The position numbers and the translations under genes were made by a program. Shown in pieces: positions 23,473-33,879 of a stretch of DNA of 64,000 nucleotides. How positions within the stretch are numbered: the first letter of the stretch is position 1; every line of letters begins with the position of its first letter. This DNA comes from Lepturacanthus savala (taxonomy: Eukaryota > Chordata > Actinopteri > Scombriformes > Trichiuridae): positions 11,579,348 to 11,643,347 of the forward strand of contig CM060471.1 in assembly GCA_030544235.1 (NCBI GenBank). Direction: 5' to 3'. The notes below the pieces were generated by a model that worked only from the letters and a program-made list of their open reading frames with translations, was not told where the DNA came from and did not search any database.

Positions 23473-23800
23473 AACTTATATATTCATGTGTCCATCATGG
23501 TTATTTCACAGACTCGTTAGCACAGGAAGTTTGACTTAACCGGTTTATTGTTTTAACATCTTCAGTCGGATCAATAGTGTCGACAGACGGAGTCGCAGCC
23601 TCGTTGGGTTCAGAGCTGACTGATTGACGGCGGCGGTGAACAGGTCATGAAGCAAACGCCACAGGGTCGAGGTCGCTGGTTCACAGCATTAATCACAGCT
23701 GTCGGAGAAACGGCGACAGCAGCACTGAGCAGAGGTTTGATCAGCACAATCACATGTGACTCTGGTCCCAGGGAAACTGTCTCCCTCAATAACAGCAGCT

Positions 23801-23801
<1 letters not shown>
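23473..23801. other. Unique noncoding stretch
   Basis: Nothing recognisable is seen. The reverse frame from 24080 runs in from the microsatellite. Confidence 0.4.

Positions 23802-23876
<75 letters not shown>
23802..23876. repeat. (CA)n microsatellite
   Basis: A 75-bp CA run with one TACA interruption. Confidence 0.98.
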
Positions 23877-23878
<2 letters not shown>

Positions 23879-24185
23879 GTTGTGTGGTATCTTTAAAGGG
23901 TATTTCCACTGTATTTCCTTCAGCTATAATAATATTTTCCTCAGTAAACTCATCGCTGCTCTGAGGGAATATAAGGCCCAAAACACGTGATGAGCTAACA
24001 TGTGTCTGTGATGTTGGTGAAGCAGGAAGTTCTATTGTGAACTTCTGTGATGATGTTATCATGATTAATCCATCTATCAATTAAAATATTTCAATTGAAT
24101 TGATCTCTTTTGTTTTTGCACGAAACTGAGTGCAAAGTGTTTGTACATTGTTGTATTGGTAGTTTTACTGCAGCAAATGGCCTGT

Positions 24186-24395
24186 GGTAATTTGGAGTTT
24201 GCAGTAATGGAGGATAACAATGGGCAGGGCATTATGTGTCTTGGCCCTGCTCCCGATTATATACTAATTTATTTGTTAGTTGATTGGTTGCTCTATTAAT
24301 TGTTTTAAGTTGTAACTCTCCAACTGGGCCTTCCTTCCTTCCTTCCTTCCCTTACCTAGTATTGGTAATTTGGAGTTTGCAGTAATGAAGGATAA
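24186..24395. repeat. 32-bp direct repeat pair around (CCTT)n
   Basis: GGTAATTTGGAGTTTGCAGT followed by AATGGAGGATAA at 24186-24217 recurs at 24364-24395 with one substitution, 178 bp apart. A (CCTT)n run (24329-24352) lies between them. A second CCTT-rich tract lies at 24481-24527. Confidence 0.85.
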
Positions 24396-25179
24396 AACTT
24401 TTCTTCAAAAAGATCCAAGTTAAAACCAACCAGAGACTCCGTTTGATTCTGACTGTCACATCTCTATAGTCTTATTCCATCTCCTCCTCCCTTCCTTCCT
24501 TGCCTCCTTCCTTCCTTCCCCTTCTCGCCGTCATATCATCTGTTCCTCCGTCTCTCAGCCTTTTATTTTACTCACCTGCGATTATTTTCTCTTCATTCTC
24601 ACTTTGTCAGGGAAAAAAAGCGTATTTGGTTGAATAATATTTAGTCTCTCCCCTTGAATAGTTGGAATCCCTCAGTCCAAGAACAATTGGCCGACATGAC
24701 AAAAGCAGAAGGAGGGAAAAGAAGGAAAATAAATGGAGGGCAGAAAGATAACAGAGTGGGCAGAGGAGGAGGTGGAGAGAAGATCAGCGGAGGTTTATAA
24801 TGGCAGAAATAAATCATGCTGTGCTTGTTCGTGTCAGCGGCTGTTTAAGTTTCAGTCTCTTTATATAAAGCTCGAAGTAAAGTTTGTCCCGACTGTGGAC
24901 GGACGGTGTCGGGTTCCAGCTCTGACTTCATTCAATGAAGGAAAAATAATGTTATCATATAAAAATAAGAAGCTCAAACTGTGCGGTCGAGTCTGACACA
25001 TGACAGAGACAAATGTTCACAAACAAAGACGTCAGGTGACGACAAGAAGACTTAAGACCTGAGGACGGGAGGGTTTCCATCTCTAAACCTGGGATTCAGC
25101 TGCTGACCACATACGGGTTGTAAAAACTTCAATAACTTTCCAACCATTCAGGATAAAACCAAGTGAATGTTTCCTTTAC
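24396..25179. other. Unique noncoding stretch with a CCTT tract
   Basis: A CCTT/CTCC-rich tract occupies 24481-24527. An 87-residue forward frame (24733-24996) has no recognisable domain. Confidence 0.4.
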
Positions 25180-25482
25180 TAGAGCTGTAACTAACTATTC
25201 TGATAGTGGATTAATCGTTACATCATAGAAACAATTAATTAGGTAAAATTGTTTGGTAAAATGTTGATCACTGTTTCCAAAGCTGAAGATTCAACCGAAA
25301 AATGCCTTTTTTTGTCCAGACCAACAGTCCACAACCCAAAGATCATCAGTTTACTATTATAGAAGACAGAAAGTAGAAAGAAACCAGAAAATAATCAGAT
25401 TTAAGAAACTGAAAAGCGAGAATTTGGAGATTTTTTTCTTAAAAAAGACTCAAATCAATTATCAAAATAGTTGGAGATTAAG
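25180..25482 (+). mobile_element. Family A element, near full length
   Basis: It starts TAGAGCTGTAACTAACTATT with CTGATAGTGGATTAATCG and contains CCAAAGCTGAAGATTCAACC, GTCCAGACCAACAGTCCACA, CCCAAAGATCATCAGTTTAC and CAAAATAGTTGGAGATTAAG. A short duplication (GAAAGTAGAAAG) sits after AGAAGACA. The outer 3' end is missing. Confidence 0.85.
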
Positions 25483-26414
25483 GTAATCTGAAACGCAAAC
25501 TGGCTGTTTAAAACTAAAAGTCAAAGCTGATGCATGCTTTCATTTTTACTCAGAGCAACAGCAGCTTCTTCTGAATCATCTGCTGTTCAGCACTTGACAC
25601 TGACTGAAACGAGAAGCTCAGAACTGTCAGAAAACTGAAAGTCCAGACGTCAGCTCAGACTTCAGAAGGTTAATCTGTATTCCAGCTTCTTCTTCACATT
25701 CCTTCAATATGTGGATATTCCTCTTCCCTTTGGTGGTAACATTCCCATAAAAGAAATGTTGCTACAGTACATAAAACATTTGCATTTTATTATTTCATGC
25801 ACATAAAAGTTAACAGAGCAGTAGCAGCTTATGGAAACTGAGGAGCTTAAAGAACAACATGTGCTGCAGAGAAACACAAGCAGCTGCTGTGATGGAGAAA
25901 ACAGGAGAAACACTGGAGGAAAAAAGAGGATTAAAGTCATAAAGTTAACCGTTCTGTGGCTTTTCATGAAATACTTTAAAAATCCACAAATCTACGATCA
26001 TCAGATGCTTATTGGTGAGAACTCACTTCAGGTCATTGACCTATTAACTGTCACACATATTTAAAACCAATAAAACTCATTTTACATCTTTGTATTACAT
26101 GATGATCTTTTTTTCCTCAATATATTATGCACTTTCATATGACATATGTCTTTCCTATAAAATTCAAACAGAGCAGTGAGGGTCAGATGGTGATTAGGTT
26201 GTTTTAGGCCTGAAGACAAGTTGCACCATAATGATCCAACACATGTTTTTTCAGAAGCTTTATTCCTCTGGTTCCTATAGTGATGAAACATATTGATAAG
26301 TCCTACTAAACATCTGCTGACTGACAATGAAGCTGTTTCCTAAAACTTTATCTCCTGTTTCTGTTAGTGCTTTAACTACTTCTCTCATTTTTATTCTTCC
26401 TTATGCTGCTGATT
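25483..26414. other. Unique noncoding stretch
   Basis: AT-rich, with short frames and no domains. No repeat family is recognised. Confidence 0.4.
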
Positions 26415-26590
26415 CTTTATTCTAGTATACTGTTCTATACTGTTGTGCTCTGTTCTATGCTATACTATACAATATACTATACTATACTATTTAATACTGT
26501 TCAATACTATTCTGTTCTATACTACTCTATACTATGCTATACTGTTTTATTCTAAACTGTACTATACTGTTTTATTCTATACTATTCTAT
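26415..26590. repeat. CTATACTRTT-type degenerate minisatellite, part 1
   Basis: Units such as TTCTATACTG, CTATACTATA and TTTATTCTATAC alternate. The same repeat resumes at 27300. The unit is 5-10 bp and variable. Confidence 0.85.
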
Positions 26591-27299
26591 GAATTCCCAC
26601 ATAATCAGCAATATATCGCCCTTTTTGTGATGCTGCACATTTCTTATATGTTGCATAATTCTTGCAAAAAAACAAAAATCCCAAATTGCACACTTTTCTC
26701 AGTACACTTCTTTTCAGTTACTCCAGTCTAGTCACTGACACACTGCCGCTGTGCACCTACCGGAAATGACCTTACAGCTTCTTCTACAACCAACCATTGG
26801 AGCCCTGATCACTGACCTTGAAAGCTGATTGAAACAAGTATTGTGTTCTACAGTTGTGTGTGTATTTTTGTGTTATAATGAGTGTGTTTTTTACTCTGTA
26901 GATGCCTGACTCACTTCATCTGCCTCCATTATTACAGCTTTTTGGGCTATGTAATTTTCACTTTCTTCTGCTATGTAGTTCCCTAGGTTCTACTACGTCA
27001 CTACGATCCACATTCATTGTCCAACAATCCACAATAAACATTGTGGCTGCTTGAGTGTGACAAGTACGTACGCACAGTACACTATTTTTTCACATACTGC
27101 ATAGTGTGAACACACTTAAAATAAGTGTAGAAGAACGCGATTTGGGACACAGCACTAGTCTTCTGTCTTAAGCCTATTTAGACCTTTAATTGGGCTTATA
27201 ATTATGTTAAACAAAACATAACTAACCAACAAAAAATCCATCACAAAATCAGTCATTTTGATCAGAAAAATAAATCCTGAAATCCTGGTGGGACTGACT
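26591..27299. mobile_element. Probable MITE-type insertion splitting the CTATAC repeat
   Basis: The right part, TAGTGTGAACACACTTAAAA then GAACGCGATTTGGGACACAG, matches an end I recognise from teleost MITEs (reverse: CTGTGTCCCAAATCGCG). I cannot fix the left end. The element plausibly occupies about 26740-27157, inside the CTATAC-type repeat that flanks it on both sides. Confidence 0.45.
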
Positions 27300-27388
27300 A
27301 TTCTCTATTATACTATTCTATACTGTTCTACACTATAATATACTATTTTATAGTGTTTGACTCTTCTGTTCTATACTATACTATTTGC

Positions 27389-27443
27389 TCCTAGTGAGGA
27401 ATAAGCGGGTATAAAAAATATACCCGCTTATTCCTCACTAGGA
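27389..27443. repeat. Perfect 25-bp inverted repeat with a 5-bp AAAAA loop
   Basis: The left arm (27389-27413, beginning TCCTAGTGAGGAATAAGCGG) is exactly complementary to the right arm (27419-27443, ending TTATTCCTCACTAGGA). The loop is AAAAA. It is neither followed by a T-run nor linked to a gene. It could form a cruciform, or could be an assembly foldback. Confidence 0.97.
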
Positions 27444-27490
27444 ACAGCATGGTATAGAAGAGTGATTGACTCTTCTATAGCATGCTGTTC
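27442..27490. repeat. Second adjacent 22-bp inverted repeat with a 5-bp loop
   Basis: GAACAGCATGGTATAGAAGA + GT (27442-27463) pairs with ACTCTTCTATAGCATGCTGT + TC (27469-27490) with one mismatch and a GATTG loop. It overlaps the previous hairpin by 2 bp, so the two palindromes share an edge. Confidence 0.95.
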
Positions 27491-27841
27491 TACTATTCTA
27501 TAATGTTCTATTCCATACTATTCTATACTGTTGTATTCTATTCTGTACTGTTCTGTTCCTTTCATTACTATACTGCTCTGTTCTATTTTATCATATTCTA
27601 TAATATATATTCTTTGCTATTCTATTTGATTTTATTCTATAACATTTTATTCTGTTGTATACTGTTCTATCCTCTTCTGCTCAGTAATTCATGACTCTGA
27701 GAACATTCTAACCAGAAAATATCATAAATAAATGCATTCTATATGCAGGTAGATATGGAATCTGCACTTTTTTTGCAAGTGTGCAGTAAAAAAAACAGCT
27801 GATATAGAGATGAATCATGAATCAGTTCTTGCTCCGTACAA

Positions 27842-27843
27842 AC

Positions 27844-27910
<67 letters not shown>
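27842..27910. repeat. (AC)n microsatellite
   Basis: A CA run of about 70 bp with one GCAC near its left end. Confidence 0.98.
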
Positions 27911-27913
<3 letters not shown>

Positions 27914-28059
27914 GAATTACCATGAAACTTCAGGTCATTTTTTATTGCTTTCTGCTAACAAGCCTGGAAGCTTCAGTGCTGCACGGCGACTGCTGGAAGT
28001 TCGAAAGCAGCCATGATTAATGATCGCTGTGACATGTCTGAGTGAACCAAATGGACTGT

Positions 28060-28200
28060 GCATGTAAACGCTCCCCTGCCAGAGCCTTCACCCTCACACT
28101 TATTGTAATCATTACAGGGAGAAAAAATTAGGGGGGGCTGTAATGGGTTAATTACACCACAATCGGCGGGTGTAGAAATGCAGGCGTTTTTAATTATCTC
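28060..28200. promoter_or_regulatory. Candidate conserved noncoding element
   Basis: TTATTGTAATCATTACAGGG, GGCTGTAATGGGTTAATTAC and GGCGTTTTTAATTATCTCCC lie within 130 bp. Palindrome-like TAATCATTA and repeated TAAT cores give the texture of a homeodomain-bound enhancer. This is inference only. Confidence 0.35.
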
Positions 28201-28306
28201 CCTCCATCATTCCACACATTTCTATTATTTTCCTTCTTTTTCTCCTCTCTGCTGTTCAGGTGGTTCAGCGCCAAGAAGGAAAATAGGAGGATAATTGGGT
28301 TCATCC

Positions 28307-28372
28307 ATCTCTCTCTCTCTCTTTTTGACCCCCCATTTCTCTCTCTCCACCCCAACCCTGCCTCTCTCTCCA
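28307..28372. repeat. (CT)n-rich pyrimidine tract
   Basis: CT dinucleotides with CCCC interruptions. Confidence 0.85.
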
Positions 28373-29276
28373 GCTCACACAACTTGTTTCATTTTTCTCT
28401 GTGTATCTCCGAATACCACCTTAACTCGTCTGTTAACACACACGCACCCAGACACACACATTCATGTCAAAGCTCCAGAGATGATTTCTTGCTGCTTTAC
28501 AATCACACCAGAAGCTTTTAATCTCTGCTCATGAATGAAGCGTCTCATCTAATTTCCCAGTTTCCTCTGATGATCGGAGGTGGAGGAAGGACAGAAAACG
28601 GCCAGAGAGCGAAACTCACCCACAGCAGCTCAGCAGATGGTTAAACAAACTGATTGTGTTTTGTTGTGTTTTACACATGGATGGACAATAATAAGGTTTG
28701 AATGCTTTATATAAATATTAAGTAACATAATTAAGTAAGTTGAGTTATAACAATACAAATACATTCAGAAACAAGGGACAGAAGTCAGGTTAAAATGTGT
28801 CTGAAGCTGCGACCAGCATTAGTTTAAAAAAACTTTTACAAAAGTTGTAAAAACACCACTCAACAGGGTTTTACAGAGTGTGATTCCATATCTACTATCA
28901 GCTCCGATCACTTCATGATAATCACAGAGGAAGAAAACAAGATGTAAAATGTGAACCGTGACTGGTTCCTGTTTCTGCTGCTACAGATCATTAATTACAG
29001 AAACGACTCACTGCTATTTAAACACTCAGGTCTAATGGATCAGTGTAAATTCTCAGGTCATTCTGATTGTTCTCTGGTTAATGTGTGTGTCAAGTTTTCT
29101 CAGGTCTGGTATGAAGGTGAAGACGTCTGGTACTAAACAACTAGTGAGATCAATGCAGCAACTAGCATACAACCTCAGCATCACCGTTCTCAGCCAAGCC
29201 CCCTGCTCACTGATTGGACAGGTAAAGATTTGACCAGGAAACCCAGACGAAGGTACTTATGAAGAGCCAGGCTGGT
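28373..29276. other. Unique noncoding stretch
   Basis: A short CA-containing patch lies at about 28436-28460. No gene or repeat family is recognised. Confidence 0.4.
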
Positions 29277-29365
29277 GTCTGCTGCAACCTTTCAATGAAA
29301 CAAAGCACTGATCCATCCACCCAACCCTCCTCCTGCTGCTGAGAGAAGAGGAATTGAAGAGGAAC
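29277..29365 (+). repeat. F repeat, forward copy of an inverted dispersed pair
   Basis: TGCTGCAACCTTTCAATGAA, ACAAAGCACTGATCCATCCA and TCCTCCTGCTGCTGAGAGAA + GAGGAATTGAAG match, with few changes, the reverse complement of 51558-51652, which is 22 kb away. It may be part of a dispersed repeat that I cannot name. A shared exon fragment is less likely, because no frame is conserved that I can see. Confidence 0.8.
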
Positions 29366-30066
29366 ACGGACCGAAGTGTCCACCGTTTCTCTCTGAGCCT
29401 GCATTGACCAAATATTGTAAAATCCTGTCAGAATGAACAGAACCTCAGCCTGAAGCAGCAGAGCTGCTTGTTGGCAGAGAGTGGAGCAGCAGCCTGACTG
29501 TGAGACAGGTAGCGTCTGCAGACAGACAGGTGGTTTAACGTGAAATTAAACACTAATCTTCTCCTCAGTGTCTAAAGCCCCACTTACTGGAACTCCCGTG
29601 GATTCCTCTGGTCAGTGGTCAGCTAAGACAAACTAATCACAGCGTTGTGCGGAGCTAGGTCTGACCACAGCTCTGCCCAGGACAAGGCTACAGGCTGAAA
29701 AACACACTCGGCTTCATTTTCCACCGTCGTCACCATCGCTAACACCCGCCGTGCCAGGGCCCTCTTAAAACATTAAATACCAAATCAGTAATAGACGCAA
29801 AGCAATTAGTTACATTTCCACGTCAGGATCAGGGCACAAAATGACTGCAATTGCGTTGCAATAAAGTTTAGTTTTAATTGAATAATATTTGGCTGCAAAA
29901 TCTCAGCCGCAGACAGAGAGAAAATCCACAGGTCTGAGACGCAAAGTGCTGCAGAGGCTGCGTTTCCTGCTGCAGGCGAGTGCGCCAAAAACAATCTGGA
30001 GGAGCACAGCTCAATGTTTTCATTGTGTTTCTGCTGCTGAGTCGAGTACAGGAGCCGCTTTCTGCT
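29366..30066. other. Unique noncoding stretch
   Basis: The part at about 29755-29900 (ATTAAATACCAAATCAGTAA, TTAGTTTTAATTGAATAAT) is conserved-element-like in composition. Nothing else is recognised. Confidence 0.3.
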
Positions 30067-30067
30067 G

Positions 30068-30093
<26 letters not shown>
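30067..30093. repeat. (AC)n microsatellite
   Basis: An AC run of about 27 bp. Confidence 0.95.
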
Positions 30094-30098
<5 letters not shown>

Positions 30099-30299
30099 CA
30101 AAGATGATAACCAACCACCACCTGTGACCTGCTACTGCCAGGAAACCAGGTTTTCAGTGTATAAATCAATATCAATATCTCACTGTTGTTATTTAGTTTA
30201 CAGGTACCTTTACCTGTTGTATCTGCGCCAACCAGGCTCCTCCCTGCCTCTTTACTCAGCATGGTTAGATTTCTATCTTAATTTCTCTGCTGTAATAAG

Positions 30300-30400
30300 C
30301 AATTAATCAGTGATTTGCCAACTATTACATTAATCTCAGACTATTTTGATAATCGATTAATCAATTGTATTCATTTTCAAGAGGAAAACGTCCAAATTGT
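30300..30400 (-). mobile_element. Family A end fragment, reverse orientation
   Basis: ATTACATTAATCTCAGACTA, then TTTTGATAATCGATTAATCA and TTTTCAAGAGGAAAACGTCC, is the reverse complement of the family's 3' portion. It abuts a forward copy head to head. Confidence 0.65.
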
Positions 30401-30402
30401 AA

Positions 30403-30749
30403 GTTGCAATAGTCAATTAATCTATTGATTATTGAAGTGATTAATAAATTAGTTGTTTGGTTCATAAAATGGTGTAAAATGTCCATCACTGTTTCCCAAA
30501 ACTGAAGATTCAGTGTAAAATGTATCTTTTTGTCCAGACCAACAGTCCACAACCCAAAGATCATCAATGTGCTACTGTAGAAGACTAAAGAAACCAGAAA
30601 ATAATCAGATTTGAAAAGCTGGAACCAGAGAATTTAGACATTTTCTTCTTAAAAATGACTCAAATTGATTAATCAATTAAGAAAATATTTGATGATTAAT
30701 GTGATAGTTGGCAACTGATTGATTAATCAGCTGATCATTGCAATTCTAG
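30403..30749 (+). mobile_element. Family A element, near full length
   Basis: From GTTGCAATAGTCAATTAATC through ACTGTTTCCCAAAACTGAAG, TTTTGTCCAGACCAACAGTC, GACTAAAGAAACCAGAAAAT and GGAACCAGAGAATTTAGACA to a CATTGCAATTCTA end. All segments of the family are present in order. Confidence 0.88.
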
Positions 30750-31459
30750 TCTTGACGCATCCTCACATCTTCCTCATTATATCTGCATTATCATCTTAGT
30801 GCTGAGACTTGCTCAGTTCTCTGCAAATCTTGAAGAAATATGTTGCACACATCACTTGTAAGAGTCAGTTTATTCAACTTTTATCAATAATGTTCAAAGT
30901 GTTAATTTCTAAAGAGAGTTTTAGCTTAGCTGTCCAGGTGCAAACAAGCATATAAATAATTAATAAAGCAATAGTTTGGAAGTTCAGTGGTGAATAATGC
31001 TCGCACCGTTTCCATGGTGATAACATGTAATGATGCTTCAGCCTCATTCGGGCTGTTTGTGTGTTACCGTGGAGACCAGATCAGGGCTAAATGGTCATGT
31101 AGTCTCTGATCCTCGTTACCTGTCCCTATGTCTGCAGCAGCTTCGTCCAGCTTCGTCTGACAGCGTCTGCTCCACCGGCTGCTGCTCAGGATTAATGGGG
31201 CCAATGAAAGCAGCAGACCCCCCCCCCTCCCCTCAGCCTCCCCCCGCCCAGCCGGAGCTGCAGCCAAGGCCGTAGGTCTCATTATTAACAGCGATGGCCG
31301 GGACTCAGCCTCTGTCTGTGCAAACACGCAGCGACGGAGCAGGGAGGGAACGCGGCTCGCGGGGGGATGAGGTTTCAATAAACGTCAGCCAGCGTCGGCT
31401 CTGTTTGGACGGCAAATTATTGCTGGCTGATGCTCTATTATTTTACAACCAAAGATCGC
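30750..31459. other. Unique stretch with a C-rich patch and a possible conserved element
   Basis: A CCCCCCCC-containing patch (31218-31252) is G-rich on the other strand and might form a G-quadruplex. The part at about 31330-31460 (CGCGGCTCGCGGGGGGATGA, TTTCAATAAACGTCAGCC, CAAATTATTGCTGGCTGATG) is repeat-free and CpG-containing. The 81- to 104-residue frames on both strands have no recognised domain. Confidence 0.3.
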
Positions 31460-31875
31460 TGTCGGGAGAGGTAGAAGGAGGAGGAAAGAGAAAGAGAGTC
31501 GGGAGGGAGGGAGAAAAAGAAACTCTGGAAGAGAGCCTAAGGGGAAAAAAGGGTTAGAGAATACTATAATAATCTTTAAAAATATTACTGCAGCAGCCGC
31601 AGCTTCAGCTAAGAATAGGACAGAGAGAGCAAAGTGGCTGTGGATGATTCCAGAGAAGATATGAGAAGTGGAGGAAGCAAGGAGGGAAGGAGGTAAGGAG
31701 AGGAGGAAATGAGGGAGGAAAGGAGAAATGGAAAGAAAGGAGGGAGGGAGGAGAAGAGAAAGAAAGGAAGCAAGGAGGAAAGGAGAAAAGGAAGGGAAGC
31801 AGGGAGGAAAAGAGATAAGAAAAGGAAGGAGGTAAGGAGAAAAGGAGAGAAGGAAAAGAAGGAGGGATTAGGAGA
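31460..31875. repeat. Polypurine tracts (GGAAGG/GGAGGAAA type)
   Basis: Two strongly purine-rich tracts on this strand (about 31467-31555 and 31660-31875) consist of degenerate AGGAGG, GAAAGGA and GGGAGG units with few pyrimidines. The reverse frames over the second tract are Phe/Ser/Leu/Pro artefacts. Confidence 0.9.
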
Positions 31876-32282
31876 GGGACCATGTGAGAAGGTTATAAAA
31901 TCAACACCTTCAGTAAACATAAATTACAGCTGCCTCATTACTTCTGCAGGAAAAATCCAAATGTGTAATGGTCCATCACCCTCAAACAAATGAGGAAAAT
32001 ACAATGAAGGCCGTCAGCAAAGGGCAGCTTCATCCATCAGTCTCAGACTGGTCCTGAACAGCTGCTGCAAGACCACATTAACCTGAGTCAGGCTTCTCAG
32101 ATCAGAGTAGCAGCGACAGCAGCAGACAACAAACGCTGTTCCACAGAATCAGGAAAATATTGTTATTAAAACACACACAAAAGAAATTAAATGCCTCGTT
32201 TCCATAGAACCAGCTGGATTCAAGGAGACTTGGTTTGGTTTCAGGCTCGTTGTGTTTCAATCAAGAATGAACATGACATGCC
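31876..32282. other. Unique noncoding stretch
   Basis: Nothing recognisable is seen. Confidence 0.4.
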
Positions 32283-32620
32283 CGAGCTGCAACGATTAAT
32301 TAAATTAGTTGTCAACTAGTACATTGATCACCTACTTTATTGATGTTTGATTAATTGATTTGAGTTATTTTTAAGAAGGAAATGTCAAAATGTCCAGCTT
32401 CTCAAATCACATTATTATTTCTGGTTTCTTTAGTCTTCTATAATAGTGAACTGATGATCTTTGGGTTGTGGATTGTTGGTCTGAAAAAAAAACATTTTAG
32501 GTTGAATCTTTTGGGAAAGAGTGATCGACATTTTACCCCATTTTATGAATCAAACAACTACTTGATTGTTTCAGTAAATAGACCAATTCCTTATTAGTAT
32601 AATCCATAGTTTCAGCTCTA
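32283..32620 (-). mobile_element. Family A element, reverse orientation, full-length form
   Basis: It starts CGAGCTGCAACGATTAATTA and reads through TTTCTTTAGTCTTCTATAAT and TTTGGGTTGTGGATTGTTGG to a CATAGTTTCAGCTCTA end, so both termini are present. It is about 338 bp. No clear target-site duplication is visible. Confidence 0.88.
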
Positions 32621-33309
32621 CTTTGTGCACTGCTACAAAGCATCAGTCCACAGACAACTGTGATTTGTTTGGCTTTCACGTCTCTCGGTTTTAAAATGAT
32701 TTTAAAAAGTCTGTCCAGAGGCAGCATGTGATGCAGAGTTACCATCTTAGCTCGTACTGAAATAAATATACAGTAAACACGTAGATGAGTTTTATTGACG
32801 TAAAACATAAAATACATTTTTGACTTGGAATCTGCTGGAAACTCTTCAAATTCTGAGCAGAAAACAGTAACGAGGACTGTGTGGCAGGAAAAAAAAGTCT
32901 GCTGCTGACGTACTGAGTCGCGGCTCATCCTGTGAGATACAACAGAGATACAGGTGCACAACGAGCTTCCTTTCACTATTCTCACTGCATGTTGTCTGTA
33001 ATAACATCACAGTCCACCACAGCACACGCACACCATCTCATGGAGCTTCTGAAGAACCCCTAAAAGGCTCAAAGATTCCTCCTGAGATGCTGAAGTGCTC
33101 CTGCAGCAGCTGTGCCAGCAGCAGCTTTATAGAGATTTTATTCAGATGCTCGGTCAGTCGTCACAGCGTTGGTCCACTTTAAAACGTCTCAACAACTAGA
33201 GCCATGAAATACTGCACGTTATATTTAGACAGATATTCATTGTCCTCTGAGGATGGATCCTAATGACTTTTAATGACATTTCCTCTGGCACCAACAGAAT
33301 TGGTGCCCT
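32621..33309. other. Unique noncoding stretch
   Basis: A 150-residue reverse frame (32533-32985) begins in unique sequence and ends inside the family A copy. It has no recognisable domain and I do not call it a gene. Confidence 0.4.
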
Positions 33310-33770
33310 AAAGGCAGTCTGTAGTTTCTGCATAAAGGTCCAGTTTGTAGTTTCTTTATTAAAGGTACAGTCTGTAGTTTCTGCATTAAAGGTACAGTTT
33401 GTATTTTCTGTGTTAAAGGTGTGTAGCTTCTATGTGAAAGGGACAGTGCATAATGCACAGGTTGTAATTTCTGTTTTAGGGTCAGTGACAAATACTGTCA
33501 CAAATATTTTTGTCACATTTTTGTCACTGACCAATTAAAGGTACTGTATGTAGTTTCCATGTTAAAGGTACAGTGTGTAGTTTCTGTACTAAAGGTACAG
33601 TGAGTAGTTTCTGGCATCATGACGTTGCAGATTTATCCAAGTGTGTAAAAGAAACTTATGCTGTGTGAAGTCTCTAGAGTCATTTGTTTTGTCCTTTCTG
33701 GGCTACTATAGTAACACGACGGTGCAACATGACAGAATTTTTGCTTTACAGACCAAATAAAACATACTTA
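33310..33770 (-). mobile_element. Family B element, reverse orientation, with an expanded terminal 27-bp array
   Basis: At 33310-33613 there are about nine units based on AAAGGTACAGTCTGTAGTTT + CTGCATT, the reverse complement of the terminal unit at 21039-21162. Further right, GGGCTACTATAGTAACACGA + CGGTGCAACATG is the reverse complement of the family's middle. A 53-bp palindrome (33480-33532) interrupts the array. No protein is encoded. Confidence 0.8.
33480..33532. repeat. Small palindrome inside the 27-bp array
   Basis: GGTCAGTGACAAA (33480-33492) is mirrored by TTTGTCACTGACC (33520-33532). Between them the sequence repeats a TGTCACAAATATTTTTGTCA palindrome. It looks like a tiny foldback insertion. 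Confidence 0.85.
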
Positions 33771-33879
33771 TGAATATTATCATTCCGGATGTGTACTAAC
33801 TGACAAAAATCTGTTGAAGTCTGAAATCTGTTACCATGGAGACAAACAGATAATTTTATACACCACATTTTATGTGTGT

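Larger units (their letters stand above)
27300..27680. repeat. CTATACTRTT-type degenerate minisatellite, part 2
   Basis: Again TATTCTATACTGTTC-like units. Two strong adjacent hairpins sit inside it (27389-27490). The forward Phe/Tyr-rich frame at 27482-27694 is an artefact of the repeat. Confidence 0.85.

Noticed and set aside
23610..24080. 156-residue reverse frame
   Set aside because: The core is a (Cys-Val)n run from the CA microsatellite; the flanks have no recognisable domain.
27389..27443. Possible transcription terminator hairpin
   Set aside because: It is not bacterial sequence, has no T-run after the stem and no adjacent gene.
31605..31993. Overlapping Phe/Ser/Pro-rich reverse and Arg/Lys/Glu-rich forward frames
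   Set aside because: They arise from the polypurine tract.
32533..32985. 150-residue reverse frame
   Set aside because: It ends inside a family A transposon and has no recognisable domain or supported exon boundaries.
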